A DNA stretch of 64,000 nt, taken from NCBI RefSeq assembly GCF_003012345.1, contig NZ_PVRV01000020.1, positions 248,001-312,000 of the forward strand, read 5' to 3'. Below the pieces are notes generated by a model. That model did no database searches. It saw only the letters and a list, made by a program, of their open reading frames with translations, and had not been told where the DNA came from. This document shows positions 17,731 through 25,297 of this stretch, piece after piece. Position 1 is the first letter of the stretch, and every line of letters starts with the position of its first letter. The position numbers and the translations under genes were made by a program. Origin of the DNA: Phytohalomonas tamaricis. GTDB lineage: Bacteria > Pseudomonadota > Gammaproteobacteria > Pseudomonadales > Halomonadaceae.

Positions 17731-18591
17731 TTATTGCTTTAGCGTGATGTCAAAACCGATGCTGGAACGATATCCAGGCGCTTCATTGACAGGCTGAATA
17801 GGCGTCACGGTATGCCAGAGATCACTGCCACGATCGGGCTGGAATAATCCTTGCCCGCTCTGCAATGTGGTTTCGAATAGCCGGGTCCGCTTATCGCTGG
17901 CATACACAATACTGGTGCCGCCCTGAATATTGTTACGCTCAACCACCAGAGCAGAAACGATGTAGTCCATCCCATCCTGATGAATGCCTTCAGGCGCATT
18001 GGTAGCAGACTCACCAGGACGCACCACAATCTGCGTATGATGCACGGCGATTTCCAGCCGTGGCACATCGGGTCTAGCCTCATGAACGCGTGAGGCAACA
18101 CTACGCAGCAGCGTAATCAAATCATCATTAACAAGTGAATCATCGAGCTCAGCAAAATTGCGCGGACTAACCCGGTAATCCTGGCGCCGAGCATCATCGA
18201 CTAACGCATTGCATTGGCCGAAGCCACTGCACGAACGCCGTTCGACCTGCCAGCGCCTGTCACTGAGCGTCAGTTCAAACAGTGAGATAGCGCGCCTTCG
18301 GGTAGGCAGAAATGAGGGACAACCGGTATGCAATGATGACAACAGCAGCGTCTCTGACATCTCATCGATATCACCCTGATAGAAGCGTGACCAGAACTCA
18401 TCCCCTAACCCATTGAGCTGATTACCACTCAAACGCTGCTTTAGAAATTCAATCTTTTGTTGCCTAACCAGATACTCATCCCAGGGTAAGTCGTAAAATG
18501 CATCGCTAATGTGAGCAACAAAATGCTCCACATCTATATCGAAATCTCGCACTGAAAAACAGTACACTGGGCTACGCGGCGCTGTCTTCAT
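17731..18591 (-). CDS. 2-oxoglutarate/Fe(II) dioxygenase, 2OG-Fe_dioxy (amino acid hydroxylase) family
   Basis: About 286 residues. The double-stranded beta-helix core carries EGIHQDGMDY with iron ligands His204 and Asp206, then RNNIQGGTSIVY, a distal His260 in LWHTVTPIQ, and a probable 2-oxoglutarate-binding Arg in GYRSS. The HQDG...GG(T/V)S...HxVTPI arrangement matches the family of free L-amino acid hydroxylases that includes Bacillus isoleucine dioxygenase. The open frame reaches 18630, but the ATG at 18591 has AGAGGG five bases upstream and is preferred. It is the first gene of an operon with an ACT protein and a LysE exporter. The substrate is unknown; a free amino acid is inferred from family and context. 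Confidence 0.8.
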   Translation of the reverse strand: MKTAPRSPVYCFSVRDFDIDVEHFVAHISDAFYDLPWDEYLVRQQKIEFLKQRLSGNQLNGLGDEFWSRFYQGDIDEMSETLLLSSLHTGCPSFLPTRRRAISLFELTLSDRRWQVERRSCSGFGQCNALVDDARRQDYRVSPRNFAELDDSLVNDDLITLLRSVASRVHEARPDVPRLEIAVHHTQIVVRPGESATNAPEGIHQDGMDYIVSALVVERNNIQGGTSIVYASDKRTRLFETTLQSGQGLFQPDRGSDLWHTVTPIQPVNEAPGYRSSIGFDITLKQ

Positions 18592-18754
18592 GGATACCCT
18601 CTGTTTCAATCCCCTTGTTTCCCGGCCCATTTATCACTGCCAACTCCCTACTCTGGCAACTTGATTAGGTTACTTACGCCGCTTTCGGATTAGCTTAAGG
18701 GCGGGTATATTTATAAATTAAATTAATTTTTGAACTGGGTCATAAGGAATATTC
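18592..18754. promoter_or_regulatory. Divergent promoter/operator region of the dioxygenase operon and ArgP-like gene
   Basis: A 163-base gap whose centre (18705-18731) is nearly pure A+T, unlike its surroundings, and contains the perfect palindrome AAATTAATTT (18720-18729). LysR proteins bind T-N11-A dyads in such divergent gaps, so this is a plausible binding region for the ArgP-like protein. Exact promoter elements are not clear. Confidence 0.45.
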
Positions 18755-19675
18755 ATGCTTGACTATAAGCTACTTGAAGCGCTGGGCGCGGTAGTTGATC
18801 AAGCCGGTTTCGAGCGTGGCGCTCAATTTCTGGGCCTTACCCAGTCGGCAGTATCACAACGAATCAAGCTACTAGAGGCACGACTCGGCCAACCCGTTCT
18901 CGTCCGCACGCCGAAAATAGCCCCCACTGAGCTTGGCCGGCGGTTACTCAACCACGTGCAGCAGGTACGCCTTCTCGAACATGACTTGCTCGACTGTGTG
19001 CCTGCATTGGGCGAACGTGAACAGCGTCTACGCATTGCCTTGAATGCCGACAGCCTTGCCACTTGGTGGCCAGACGCAGTCAGTGATTTTGGTCGTCAAC
19101 ATAATGTTCTTTTTGACCTGATCATTGAGGATCAAGAAACCGCGCTGAATCGTATGCGCGATGGCGAAGTCGCTGCCTGTCTATGCGCTACTCCACGCTC
19201 CGTCCAAGGCGCGCGCGTGCACCCTCTAGGTGGCATGCGCTATATCCCGCTCGCCAGTCCTGAATTTGTAGAGCAGTACTTTCCCGAGGGACTCGACCGG
19301 CGTGCCATGACCGAAGCCCCGGCGCTTGTCTTTGGTCCCGATGATCGCTTGCAGCACCGCTATATGGCGCAGAAAGGCGTGACGGCCTCCTTTCCTCATC
19401 ATTTATGCCCCTCATCGGAAGGATACGTGCGCATGGCCATCGCGGGGCTGGGTTATGGCCTGATTCCAGAGCTGCAGGCCAGGCACGCCATCGACAGCGG
19501 TGATCTTATCGTGCTGGAAAACGAATCTTCTGTAGTCGTGCCGCTTTACTGGCATTACTGGCGTCAAGGTGGTCAGGTACTTGAAGCCCTGACTCACCAC
19601 CTAGCCAAGGTATCACCGCGCTGGCTTACCCCCCTCGACACAGAAAATGTGGCCGCATCGATAGCCGCACTCTGA
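18755..19675 (+). CDS. argP: ArgP/LysG-type LysR family transcriptional regulator
   Basis: A 306-residue LysR protein. The N-terminal winged helix (YKLLEALGAVVDQAGFERGA, then TQSAVSQRIKLLEARLGQPVLVRT, PTELGRRLLNHVQQVRLLE) matches ArgP/IciA along the reader helix and the characteristic linker, including the GFERAA-like and PxPTELG segments. ArgP activates argO and other amino acid genes in response to arginine or lysine. The C-terminal effector domain looks complete. It is divergently transcribed from the dioxygenase-ACT-exporter operon, so it probably controls that operon. The ribosome-binding site is AAGGAATATTC then ATG. Confidence 0.88.
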   Translation: MLDYKLLEALGAVVDQAGFERGAQFLGLTQSAVSQRIKLLEARLGQPVLVRTPKIAPTELGRRLLNHVQQVRLLEHDLLDCVPALGEREQRLRIALNADSLATWWPDAVSDFGRQHNVLFDLIIEDQETALNRMRDGEVAACLCATPRSVQGARVHPLGGMRYIPLASPEFVEQYFPEGLDRRAMTEAPALVFGPDDRLQHRYMAQKGVTASFPHHLCPSSEGYVRMAIAGLGYGLIPELQARHAIDSGDLIVLENESSVVVPLYWHYWRQGGQVLEALTHHLAKVSPRWLTPLDTENVAASIAAL

Positions 19676-19782
19676 GTACTTTGCTTGCGACCAGGAAGCA
19701 CTGACTGCACTCTTCGAGAATGTTAATGTTGGCCTACGGTGAACATGGAAAGTGTGAATCGCTGCATCAACAGGAGGTTAAA

Positions 19783-20139
19783 ATGCGCACAGTTTTATTG
19801 AGTACATGCACTATTCTTGCCGCTACGCTTCTTTCAGGTTGTGGCGGTAACACCAGCGTGATTGAAAAACAGGATACACGCTATGTGGTTACCGCCGTAT
19901 CCGATGAACGTGAAAGCGCTATCGCTGATGTCAAAACACGGGCAACGGAATATTGTGAAGAGCAGGACCATGATCGATACGAAATAATCGACCAGCAGAT
20001 CCAGGCACCCAACGACGCCGCGGATAACAGCGGAGAAAAGCAGTTGGAAGGTGCTACTGTGAGTGAGGATACTGAGCTGTCGGCAGCCACGCATGAAGGT
20101 GACGGCTATAAGGTTAGCTGGACGATTCGCTGCCAGTAA
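19783..20139 (+). CDS. Small lipoprotein of unknown function
   Basis: A 118-residue protein with a lipoprotein signal (MRTVLLSTCTILAATLLSGC, lipidated Cys20). The mature part is mostly polar and acidic, with a segment RYVVTAVSDERESAIADVKTR that suggests a small alpha/beta fold, then a long acidic stretch and a C-terminal YKVSWTIRCQ strand. Cysteines near 53 and 117 could form a disulfide. The open frame extends to an ATG at 19720, but this start has the strong ribosome-binding site AGGAGGTTAAA and a proper lipoprotein signal. I do not recognise a family. It is monocistronic and ends at a strong terminator. Confidence 0.7.
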   Translation: MRTVLLSTCTILAATLLSGCGGNTSVIEKQDTRYVVTAVSDERESAIADVKTRATEYCEEQDHDRYEIIDQQIQAPNDAADNSGEKQLEGATVSEDTELSAATHEGDGYKVSWTIRCQ

Positions 20140-20187
20140 GGAGTGAACTCCGACAAGTTAACGCGACGATACGACAACCTCAGACTG

Positions 20188-20218
20188 AACGAAGGACGAG
20201 CACTACTCGTCCTTCGTT
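20188..20218 (+). terminator. Terminator after the small lipoprotein gene
   Basis: A perfect 13-base-pair stem, AACGAAGGACGAG with CTCGTCCTTCGTT, around a 5-base loop, followed by ATTTCT. It may serve both convergent genes. Confidence 0.85.
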
Positions 20219-20242
20219 ATTTCTGCTCTCGTCATTATTGGC

Positions 20243-20548
20243 TCAAGCACGCCCACGCTTTTCGTTAACGCTACGCACCTTATCGTCCATCGATTGCGTC
20301 TGATCGATTCGCGTTCCTACTTTCATGGTCGTCGTGATACGTGGTGCGCCTAAGGCGTGCACCGCTTCGTGACACGCCTTTACCGCAGCAAAGACCTCAT
20401 CCCACGGCCCTTCGATATTAGTGCCATACGCATGCATTTGATGCGTGAGTCCTGCTTTTTCGATGACATCCTGGCATGCCGCCACATAACGAGATACTGA
20501 AACCCCCACGCCTAACGGCACAACACATAGATCGATGATGACGTTCAC
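20243..20548 (-). CDS. MTH1187/UPF0045 family thiamine-binding protein
   Basis: A 101-residue protein that matches the UPF0045 (MTH1187/YkoF-like) family throughout. It opens with VIIDLCVVPLGVGVSVSRYVA, carries HQMHAYGTNIEGPWDEVFAAVKACHEAVHALGAPRI in the middle, and ends with strand-forming RITTTMKVGTRID. The fold is a ferredoxin-like dimer or tetramer that binds thiamine or related pyrimidines in characterised members; the cellular role is not settled. It stands alone, flanked by terminators on both sides. Confidence 0.85.
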   Translation of the reverse strand: MNVIIDLCVVPLGVGVSVSRYVAACQDVIEKAGLTHQMHAYGTNIEGPWDEVFAAVKACHEAVHALGAPRITTTMKVGTRIDQTQSMDDKVRSVNEKRGRA

Positions 20549-20679
20549 TCTCTTTCTCCCCTACCTAAGCTGCGTTGATAGTGGCCATTAACAGCACCGC
20601 AATCTCTCTAGTTTAGCGTCATTCCTCAAAGGCGGTTTCATAACATTGGTTTACTTAGGTTTCTTCTCCACCACGCATG

Positions 20680-20706
20680 AAAAAGGCCGCTTCAAGCGGC
20701 CTTTTT
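20680..20706. terminator. Terminator downstream of the DUF2955 gene
   Basis: A perfect stem, AAAAAGGCCGC with GCGGCCTTTTT, around a TTCAA loop. The minus-strand reading closes the MarR-HlyD-DUF2955 operon. Confidence 0.88.
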
Positions 20707-20720
20707 CGTAGGCAAATTAA

Positions 20721-21818
20721 TCATGACTCATACACGAATCGTGTAGCGGCGAAGCGATTCAGAATATGGTGGACAACATAGGCAACTGCCAGCGCGATGA
20801 CCATAGCTATACAAACCGAAGTGACACGGTAAAGGTCGCTGTAGATCAGATCCTGCTGTGGAGTGAGATATTGGCCAAATAGAATACCAACCGTGGTCAT
20901 GCCGCCAAAGCCCGTACCGGAGCCGACCTTCTCGATGACATGTTCACGCGCAAACAGCATGACGCCGATCCATAGCGGCACCATGACCAGCAGCAACACG
21001 TCGGAATGGTTATACAGGATCAGCTGTACCAGCAGTCCAAAGCTGCAGCCCAGCAACACACCAACAGCGCGCCGTTTCGCTGCCACGGCAGCACCACTGA
21101 ACGTCATTGGAAACAGGATCAAGATCGTCGCCACCTGCGCCGAAAGCGAATCTTGCAGGTCGAAGACCTGAAAAACCACGAACGACAGCGTCGCTACCGT
21201 GGCGCCAAGCAGCGTCTCGTGGCGTCGGCGCTCAGGCGATTTCTCCATCCGCGGCGGCGGCTTGCGCGGCTCAACGTCGGGAATGAGCGCATACATCACC
21301 ATCGCAATGGCCACTGTCAGACTCGAGGCGGCAATGTTCGACATCAGCATATCGTGCAGGTCGGTGCTCTCATAGCTGGCAAAGTGGAACATCACGCTCA
21401 AGCTCACCATGCCCTGAGCGCCGAACAGGAACATCGGGCCGTTGCTCATCAGTCGAAAACGCGTGGCGAACAGCGCAAACACGATCAGCGTCATCACAAA
21501 TGGCAGATGGCTGAAGAAGCCGGCGATTAGCCCAACCTCGACAGTGTTAATCAGCGCACTGCCGATGAACTGGCGGACAATATGGCCATTCAGCATAGGC
21601 ACTAGTGCCAGCAGCAGCATCGGGTAGACGGTAAAGAAGACGCCATAGTTCCAGTTGAACAGGTTCGAGATTGTGAATCCCAGCGTACTGCCGAACGCCA
21701 CGCGCAGACACTGGCGCAGATCGTTACTGCCCAGCATAGCGTGCCCGCCTGACGCAGCCCCCTGGGGCGGCGCTGCCCCGCCGCGGGAGCGTAACGTGGG
21801 AAAGAATCGTATAGGCAT
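20721..21818 (-). CDS. DUF2955/FUSC-like inner-membrane efflux component
   Basis: A membrane protein of up to 365 residues. It has two blocks of hydrophobic segments (about 45-185 and 210-355) separated by a charged linker RKPPPRMEKSPERRRH, as in DUF2955 proteins related to the fusaric-acid-resistance/aromatic acid exporters. It is encoded 20 bases after a HlyD-type adaptor, forming a two-component efflux pump with it. The start is uncertain: the frame opens at 21818 with no ribosome-binding site. An internal ATG at 21737 (LGSNDLRQCLRVAFG) fits the family N-terminus better but sits behind a GC-rich, hairpin-prone stretch. Confidence 0.78.
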   Translation of the reverse strand: MPIRFFPTLRSRGGAAPPQGAASGGHAMLGSNDLRQCLRVAFGSTLGFTISNLFNWNYGVFFTVYPMLLLALVPMLNGHIVRQFIGSALINTVEVGLIAGFFSHLPFVMTLIVFALFATRFRLMSNGPMFLFGAQGMVSLSVMFHFASYESTDLHDMLMSNIAASSLTVAIAMVMYALIPDVEPRKPPPRMEKSPERRRHETLLGATVATLSFVVFQVFDLQDSLSAQVATILILFPMTFSGAAVAAKRRAVGVLLGCSFGLLVQLILYNHSDVLLLVMVPLWIGVMLFAREHVIEKVGSGTGFGGMTTVGILFGQYLTPQQDLIYSDLYRVTSVCIAMVIALAVAYVVHHILNRFAATRFVYES

Positions 21819-21838
21819 CGCTTAAGCCGTCGCAGTCA

Positions 21839-22900
21839 TCAATAAATATAGTGCAGCAGACTGACCAGACGGATCTGCACGCTGCCCAGCCAGTCCAAGA
21901 TGGGATTGTCGGTCGGATAGAGCTGTACCGTTGCACGCGCCCCTGTCGGCAGTGGCTGCTCAAGACTGTCATCAAGTATCACATGCAGACGCATGCGCTG
22001 CGCGTCGCGGACCCAGCGATCCGAATCGTCTGGCGAGGCGAGCTCACCGTCGGCGGCGAGCTGACCATCCTGCACACCGGCATCGGTACCGGTGACATGC
22101 GCATTGAAGACCCGTCCCGGCAACGCATCGAAAACCACGCTGGCCTTATCCCCGACCCGGGTCAGATGGAGACTCTTCTCGCGAAAGTCGGCAATCAGAT
22201 CAGGCATATCACTGACCAGCGCCAGCACTGCCCCGCCTGTACTGGCATAGCTGCCGGGTTCGAGCTGTAGATTACTGACCGTGCCGGCGATGTCGGCGCG
22301 CACCTGAGTATAGTCAAGGTTAAGCTGCGCCTGCTCAAGAGCATTGCGCGCCTGACGCAAACTCAGATTGTCCTCACCGCTCTCACCCCGCTCGACGCGC
22401 AGCTGCTGGATCTGCGCCTTGGCGGCATCGACCTGAGCATTGGCCGCTCGGTACTCAGCTTCGGTCTGATCGAGCTGCTGACGCGAGATACTCTTGCGTT
22501 CGACCAGCGTGCGATAACGCTGCACGTCGCGCTGCAGGTTCGCAGCGTCGACCTGCGCCTCCACCAGCGCCGCCTGAGCCGAAGCGATCTGGGCGTCAAG
22601 CTGCTTGTTATCGCGCTGCGCCTGCTCCAGATTAAGCTGCGCTTCGCCGACGGCCAACTGATAGGGAGCCTCATCAATACGAAACAGTACCTGCCCCGCC
22701 TCAACATGCTCATTATTGCGCACTTCGACGGCAACGACACGGCCAGCCACTTGCGGTGCAACAGGCACCACGGGCCGGATCAGGCGCGCCTGAGGCGTTA
22801 ACGGCATGGCACTATCGGCGATCAGGTAATAAGCAAAAAGCGCAACAAACGCCACAAGGGCGATCTGCACCCAGCGGGTGAAGCGTTGTTCCGGCGTCAT
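21839..22900 (-). CDS. HlyD/EmrA-type membrane fusion protein
   Basis: A 353-residue periplasmic adaptor with one N-terminal membrane anchor (residues 12-30). The sequence then follows the family layout: VVPVAPQVAGRVVAVEVRNNEHV and AGQVLFRID (lipoyl half), a long alpha-hairpin from about 80 to 190 rich in Ala, Gln and Leu, the second lipoyl half (LDYTQVRADIAGTVSNLQLEPGS), and a beta-barrel domain. It links the DUF2955 inner-membrane protein to an outer-membrane channel. The operon is preceded by a MarR regulator gene, so the pump is probably induced by small aromatic or toxic compounds. The ribosome-binding site is AAGAGAATATC. Confidence 0.88.
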   Translation of the reverse strand: MTPEQRFTRWVQIALVAFVALFAYYLIADSAMPLTPQARLIRPVVPVAPQVAGRVVAVEVRNNEHVEAGQVLFRIDEAPYQLAVGEAQLNLEQAQRDNKQLDAQIASAQAALVEAQVDAANLQRDVQRYRTLVERKSISRQQLDQTEAEYRAANAQVDAAKAQIQQLRVERGESGEDNLSLRQARNALEQAQLNLDYTQVRADIAGTVSNLQLEPGSYASTGGAVLALVSDMPDLIADFREKSLHLTRVGDKASVVFDALPGRVFNAHVTGTDAGVQDGQLAADGELASPDDSDRWVRDAQRMRLHVILDDSLEQPLPTGARATVQLYPTDNPILDWLGSVQIRLVSLLHYIY

Positions 22901-22961
22901 GATATTCTCTTAAAACGCTTAAAAAGCAGAAGGCTAACGATAAAGTGATGGCAATCCGCCA

Positions 22962-23414
22962 TCACTCCTTGTTATCGATATCGGCATTGTCGGCGATGCG
23001 ACGCATGACCGACTCAAAAACGGCAAGCTCATCTTCAGGGATATCCGCCAGTAACTGATGCTGAGCCTCTTTGACTCGCACCCTTATGCTGGCGAGCATC
23101 TCACGCCCCTGCGGCGTGAAGCCAATGGACCGCGCACGCCGATCATGCTCACAACGCTGGCGTACAACTAGCCCGGCATCTTCCAGATTTTCCAGTGTCC
23201 GCATCAATGACGGCAATTCGATGCCCAGATCCTGGGCCAGAGCCGACTGAGTGGCCCCCTCGCCCAGACGATCAAGGTGAACCAGAACAGCCCAACGTGA
23301 CTGCGTCAAACCAAGCGGATGCATGGAAGCATCAACCACCGCACGCCAGCGGCGATGGAGAAAAGCCAGGCGCATGCCTATCGAAAGTTGGTCGAACCAT
23401 TCATCATTTTTCAT
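22962..23414 (-). CDS. MarR/SlyA family transcriptional regulator
   Basis: A 150-residue winged-helix protein. Motifs are HPLGLTQSRWAVLVHLDRLGEGATQSALAQDLGIELPSLMRTLENLEDAGLVVR (helix-turn-helix, residues about 33-85) followed by the wing CEHDRRARSIGFTPQGREML, typical of SlyA/MarR repressors. It is the first gene of an operon with HlyD and DUF2955 genes (61-base gap), so it most likely represses its own pump operon until a ligand binds. No clear palindromic operator was identified in the short upstream gap. Confidence 0.87.
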   Translation of the reverse strand: MKNDEWFDQLSIGMRLAFLHRRWRAVVDASMHPLGLTQSRWAVLVHLDRLGEGATQSALAQDLGIELPSLMRTLENLEDAGLVVRQRCEHDRRARSIGFTPQGREMLASIRVRVKEAQHQLLADIPEDELAVFESVMRRIADNADIDNKE

Positions 23415-23681
23415 AGGGCTATTCTACTAATACTTACCTTCCTAAGCAATTATTCACGACAACTCTTGCGCACGCTATCGAAGGCATTCCATTAAACTAC
23501 TGATGACAGAGTAAGGGATAAACCACTGCCATCAATAACGGCATATCGAAAGCGCAATGCCATAAGGCTATACTAGCGTCATCATGTTTTAGCGGCTTGA
23601 AGCGTTGTGATCCTCTCTTTGTGAACGCAGCGCTTCACGTCACGTCCATGCATGCCAACACTACGAGGTAGTACACCAGAT

Positions 23682-24878
23682 ATGTTCCAGCAGATCGCGC
23701 GCGTTCCCGGAGACGCCATTCTCGGGTTGATCGATGCCTACAACCAGGACACTAACCCCGAGAAGGTCGATCTAGGTGTTGGTGTTTACCGGGATGCCCA
23801 GGGAAATACGCCGGTTCTACGCTCAGTCAAGGAAGCCGAGGCACGCCTTTTGCAGCAGGAAACTACCAAGAGCTATATCGGTTCTCATGGGGATCCTCGC
23901 TACGGCGAAGCTGTCCTTGCGCTGGTGCTCGGCGAAGCTTCTCCTATCCTTGCGGCCGGACGAGCCAGCGCCACTCAATCCCCTGGTGGCACCGGAGCCC
24001 TTCGTCTGGCTGCAGATTTCATCAAGGTCAATCTGCCCGGTAAAGGTATCTGGCTCAGCGACCCCACCTGGCCCAATCACCTCGGGATTTTTGAAGCTGC
24101 TGGTCTGAAGCTGAACAAGTACCCTTATGTCAACGCCGCCAACCAGCTCGACTTCCCAGCCATGCTGGCATGTCTACAGCAGATTCCTCACGGCGATGTC
24201 GTCCTGCTGCACGCGTGCTGCCACAACCCGTCAGGGTTCGATCTGACCCGCGAACAATGGGATCAGGTGCTGGAAGTGGTCAAGGAGCGTGAACTTCTAC
24301 CTCTGGTAGATTTTGCCTACCAAGGCTTCGGAGATGGCCTGGATGAAGATGCCTACGGTGTTCGCCTTTTGGCTGAGCATCTAGACGAGATGATCATCAC
24401 CAGCTCATGCTCGAAGAATTTCGGTCTTTATCGTGAACGTACTGGCTGCCTCATCCTCATCGCCCGTAACCACGAAGAGATGCTGAACATACGCTCTCAG
24501 GCAGCGATTACCGCTCGTGAAAACTACTCCAATCCCCCCTCTCATGGTGGCGCAATCGTCAGTGAAATTCTTCAGTCAACCGAGCTGACGCAATTGTGGC
24601 GTGACGAGGTTACGGAAATGCGCAACCGCATCAATGGATTGCGTCAGGATTTTGTCGATGCGCTAAAGCCTTACGGGCTTTCCGAGCAATTTGCCTTCAT
24701 CGCCGAACAGCGTGGCATGTTCTCTTACACAGGACTGACGCCCCAACAGGTTGATCGCCTGCGTGATGAGTACAGTATCTATATGGTGCGCTCAGGACGC
24801 GCCAACGTGGCCGGCATGAGCACCGACCGGCTTGACTACATCGCCAAGGCGATTGCCGCCGTCGTCAAACAAGCCTAG
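23682..24878 (+). CDS. tyrB: Aspartate/aromatic amino acid aminotransferase (class I, AspC/TyrB type)
   Basis: A 398-residue PLP enzyme collinear with E. coli AspC/TyrB. It opens MFQQIARVPGDAILGLID, has VDLGVGVYRDAQGNTPVLRSVKEAE, the substrate and PLP-binding CCHNPSGFDLT, and the Schiff-base Lys245 in SSCSKNFGLYRERTG. It transfers amino groups between aspartate, phenylalanine or tyrosine and 2-oxoglutarate. The frame begins at 23652, but alignment and GAGG upstream favour the ATG at 23682. AspC and TyrB are hard to separate by eye, so the symbol is tentative. The gene ends at a very long terminator. Confidence 0.9.
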   Translation: MFQQIARVPGDAILGLIDAYNQDTNPEKVDLGVGVYRDAQGNTPVLRSVKEAEARLLQQETTKSYIGSHGDPRYGEAVLALVLGEASPILAAGRASATQSPGGTGALRLAADFIKVNLPGKGIWLSDPTWPNHLGIFEAAGLKLNKYPYVNAANQLDFPAMLACLQQIPHGDVVLLHACCHNPSGFDLTREQWDQVLEVVKERELLPLVDFAYQGFGDGLDEDAYGVRLLAEHLDEMIITSSCSKNFGLYRERTGCLILIARNHEEMLNIRSQAAITARENYSNPPSHGGAIVSEILQSTELTQLWRDEVTEMRNRINGLRQDFVDALKPYGLSEQFAFIAEQRGMFSYTGLTPQQVDRLRDEYSIYMVRSGRANVAGMSTDRLDYIAKAIAAVVKQA

Positions 24879-24889
24879 GAAACGGGCTT

Positions 24890-24937
24890 AACGATAACGC
24901 CCGTCTTGGGAATACTTCCAAGACGGGCGTTATCGTT
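24890..24937. terminator. Long terminator after the aminotransferase gene
   Basis: Perfect 20-base-pair arms (24890-24909 and 24918-24937) with an 8-base loop. The next gene on the other strand also ends here, so it probably acts in both directions. Confidence 0.85.
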
Positions 24938-24974
24938 TGCAGAGCTGTATTGAGCGGTTATTTACCCGCGAAAT

Positions 24975-25268
24975 TTACTGTCGATGAAGATCCAAGGCAC
25001 TCGCCCCGTAGGCATCGCGATATTCACTGTCATCAACAATGCCATCACCATTGGTATCGATCTCCTCCCAGGCCTGATTGAGCGGTGAATACTCAAACTC
25101 ATCAGGCGTTATAAACCCATTCTGGTTGGCATCAACTTCCTTGAACGTTATTGCCTGGCTACTGAATCTCGGTTGATTAGGCCCATTCAACGTACAGCCT
25201 GAAATCACAAGTACGCTTATCGGGACGATCCATAACGGAGATTTCCAAAACTCATTTTTGATTGTCAT
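24975..25268 (-). CDS. EF-hand lipoprotein
   Basis: A protein of about 97 residues with a lipoprotein-type N-terminus (hydrophobic stretch ending VLVISGC, lipidated Cys). It has two canonical calcium loops, DANQNGFITPDE and DTNGDGIVDDSE, each with acidic or Asn residues at the coordinating positions. It is probably a periplasmic Ca2+-binding lipoprotein. The frame can start at a TTG at 25280; the ATG at 25268 is used. It is encoded 29 bases behind dadA on the same strand, so it may be co-transcribed with it, although no functional link is evident. Confidence 0.78.
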   Translation of the reverse strand: MTIKNEFWKSPLWIVPISVLVISGCTLNGPNQPRFSSQAITFKEVDANQNGFITPDEFEYSPLNQAWEEIDTNGDGIVDDSEYRDAYGASALDLHRQ

Positions 25269-25297
25269 GTCATTACCCAAAATTCTCAGGAGCGGTT

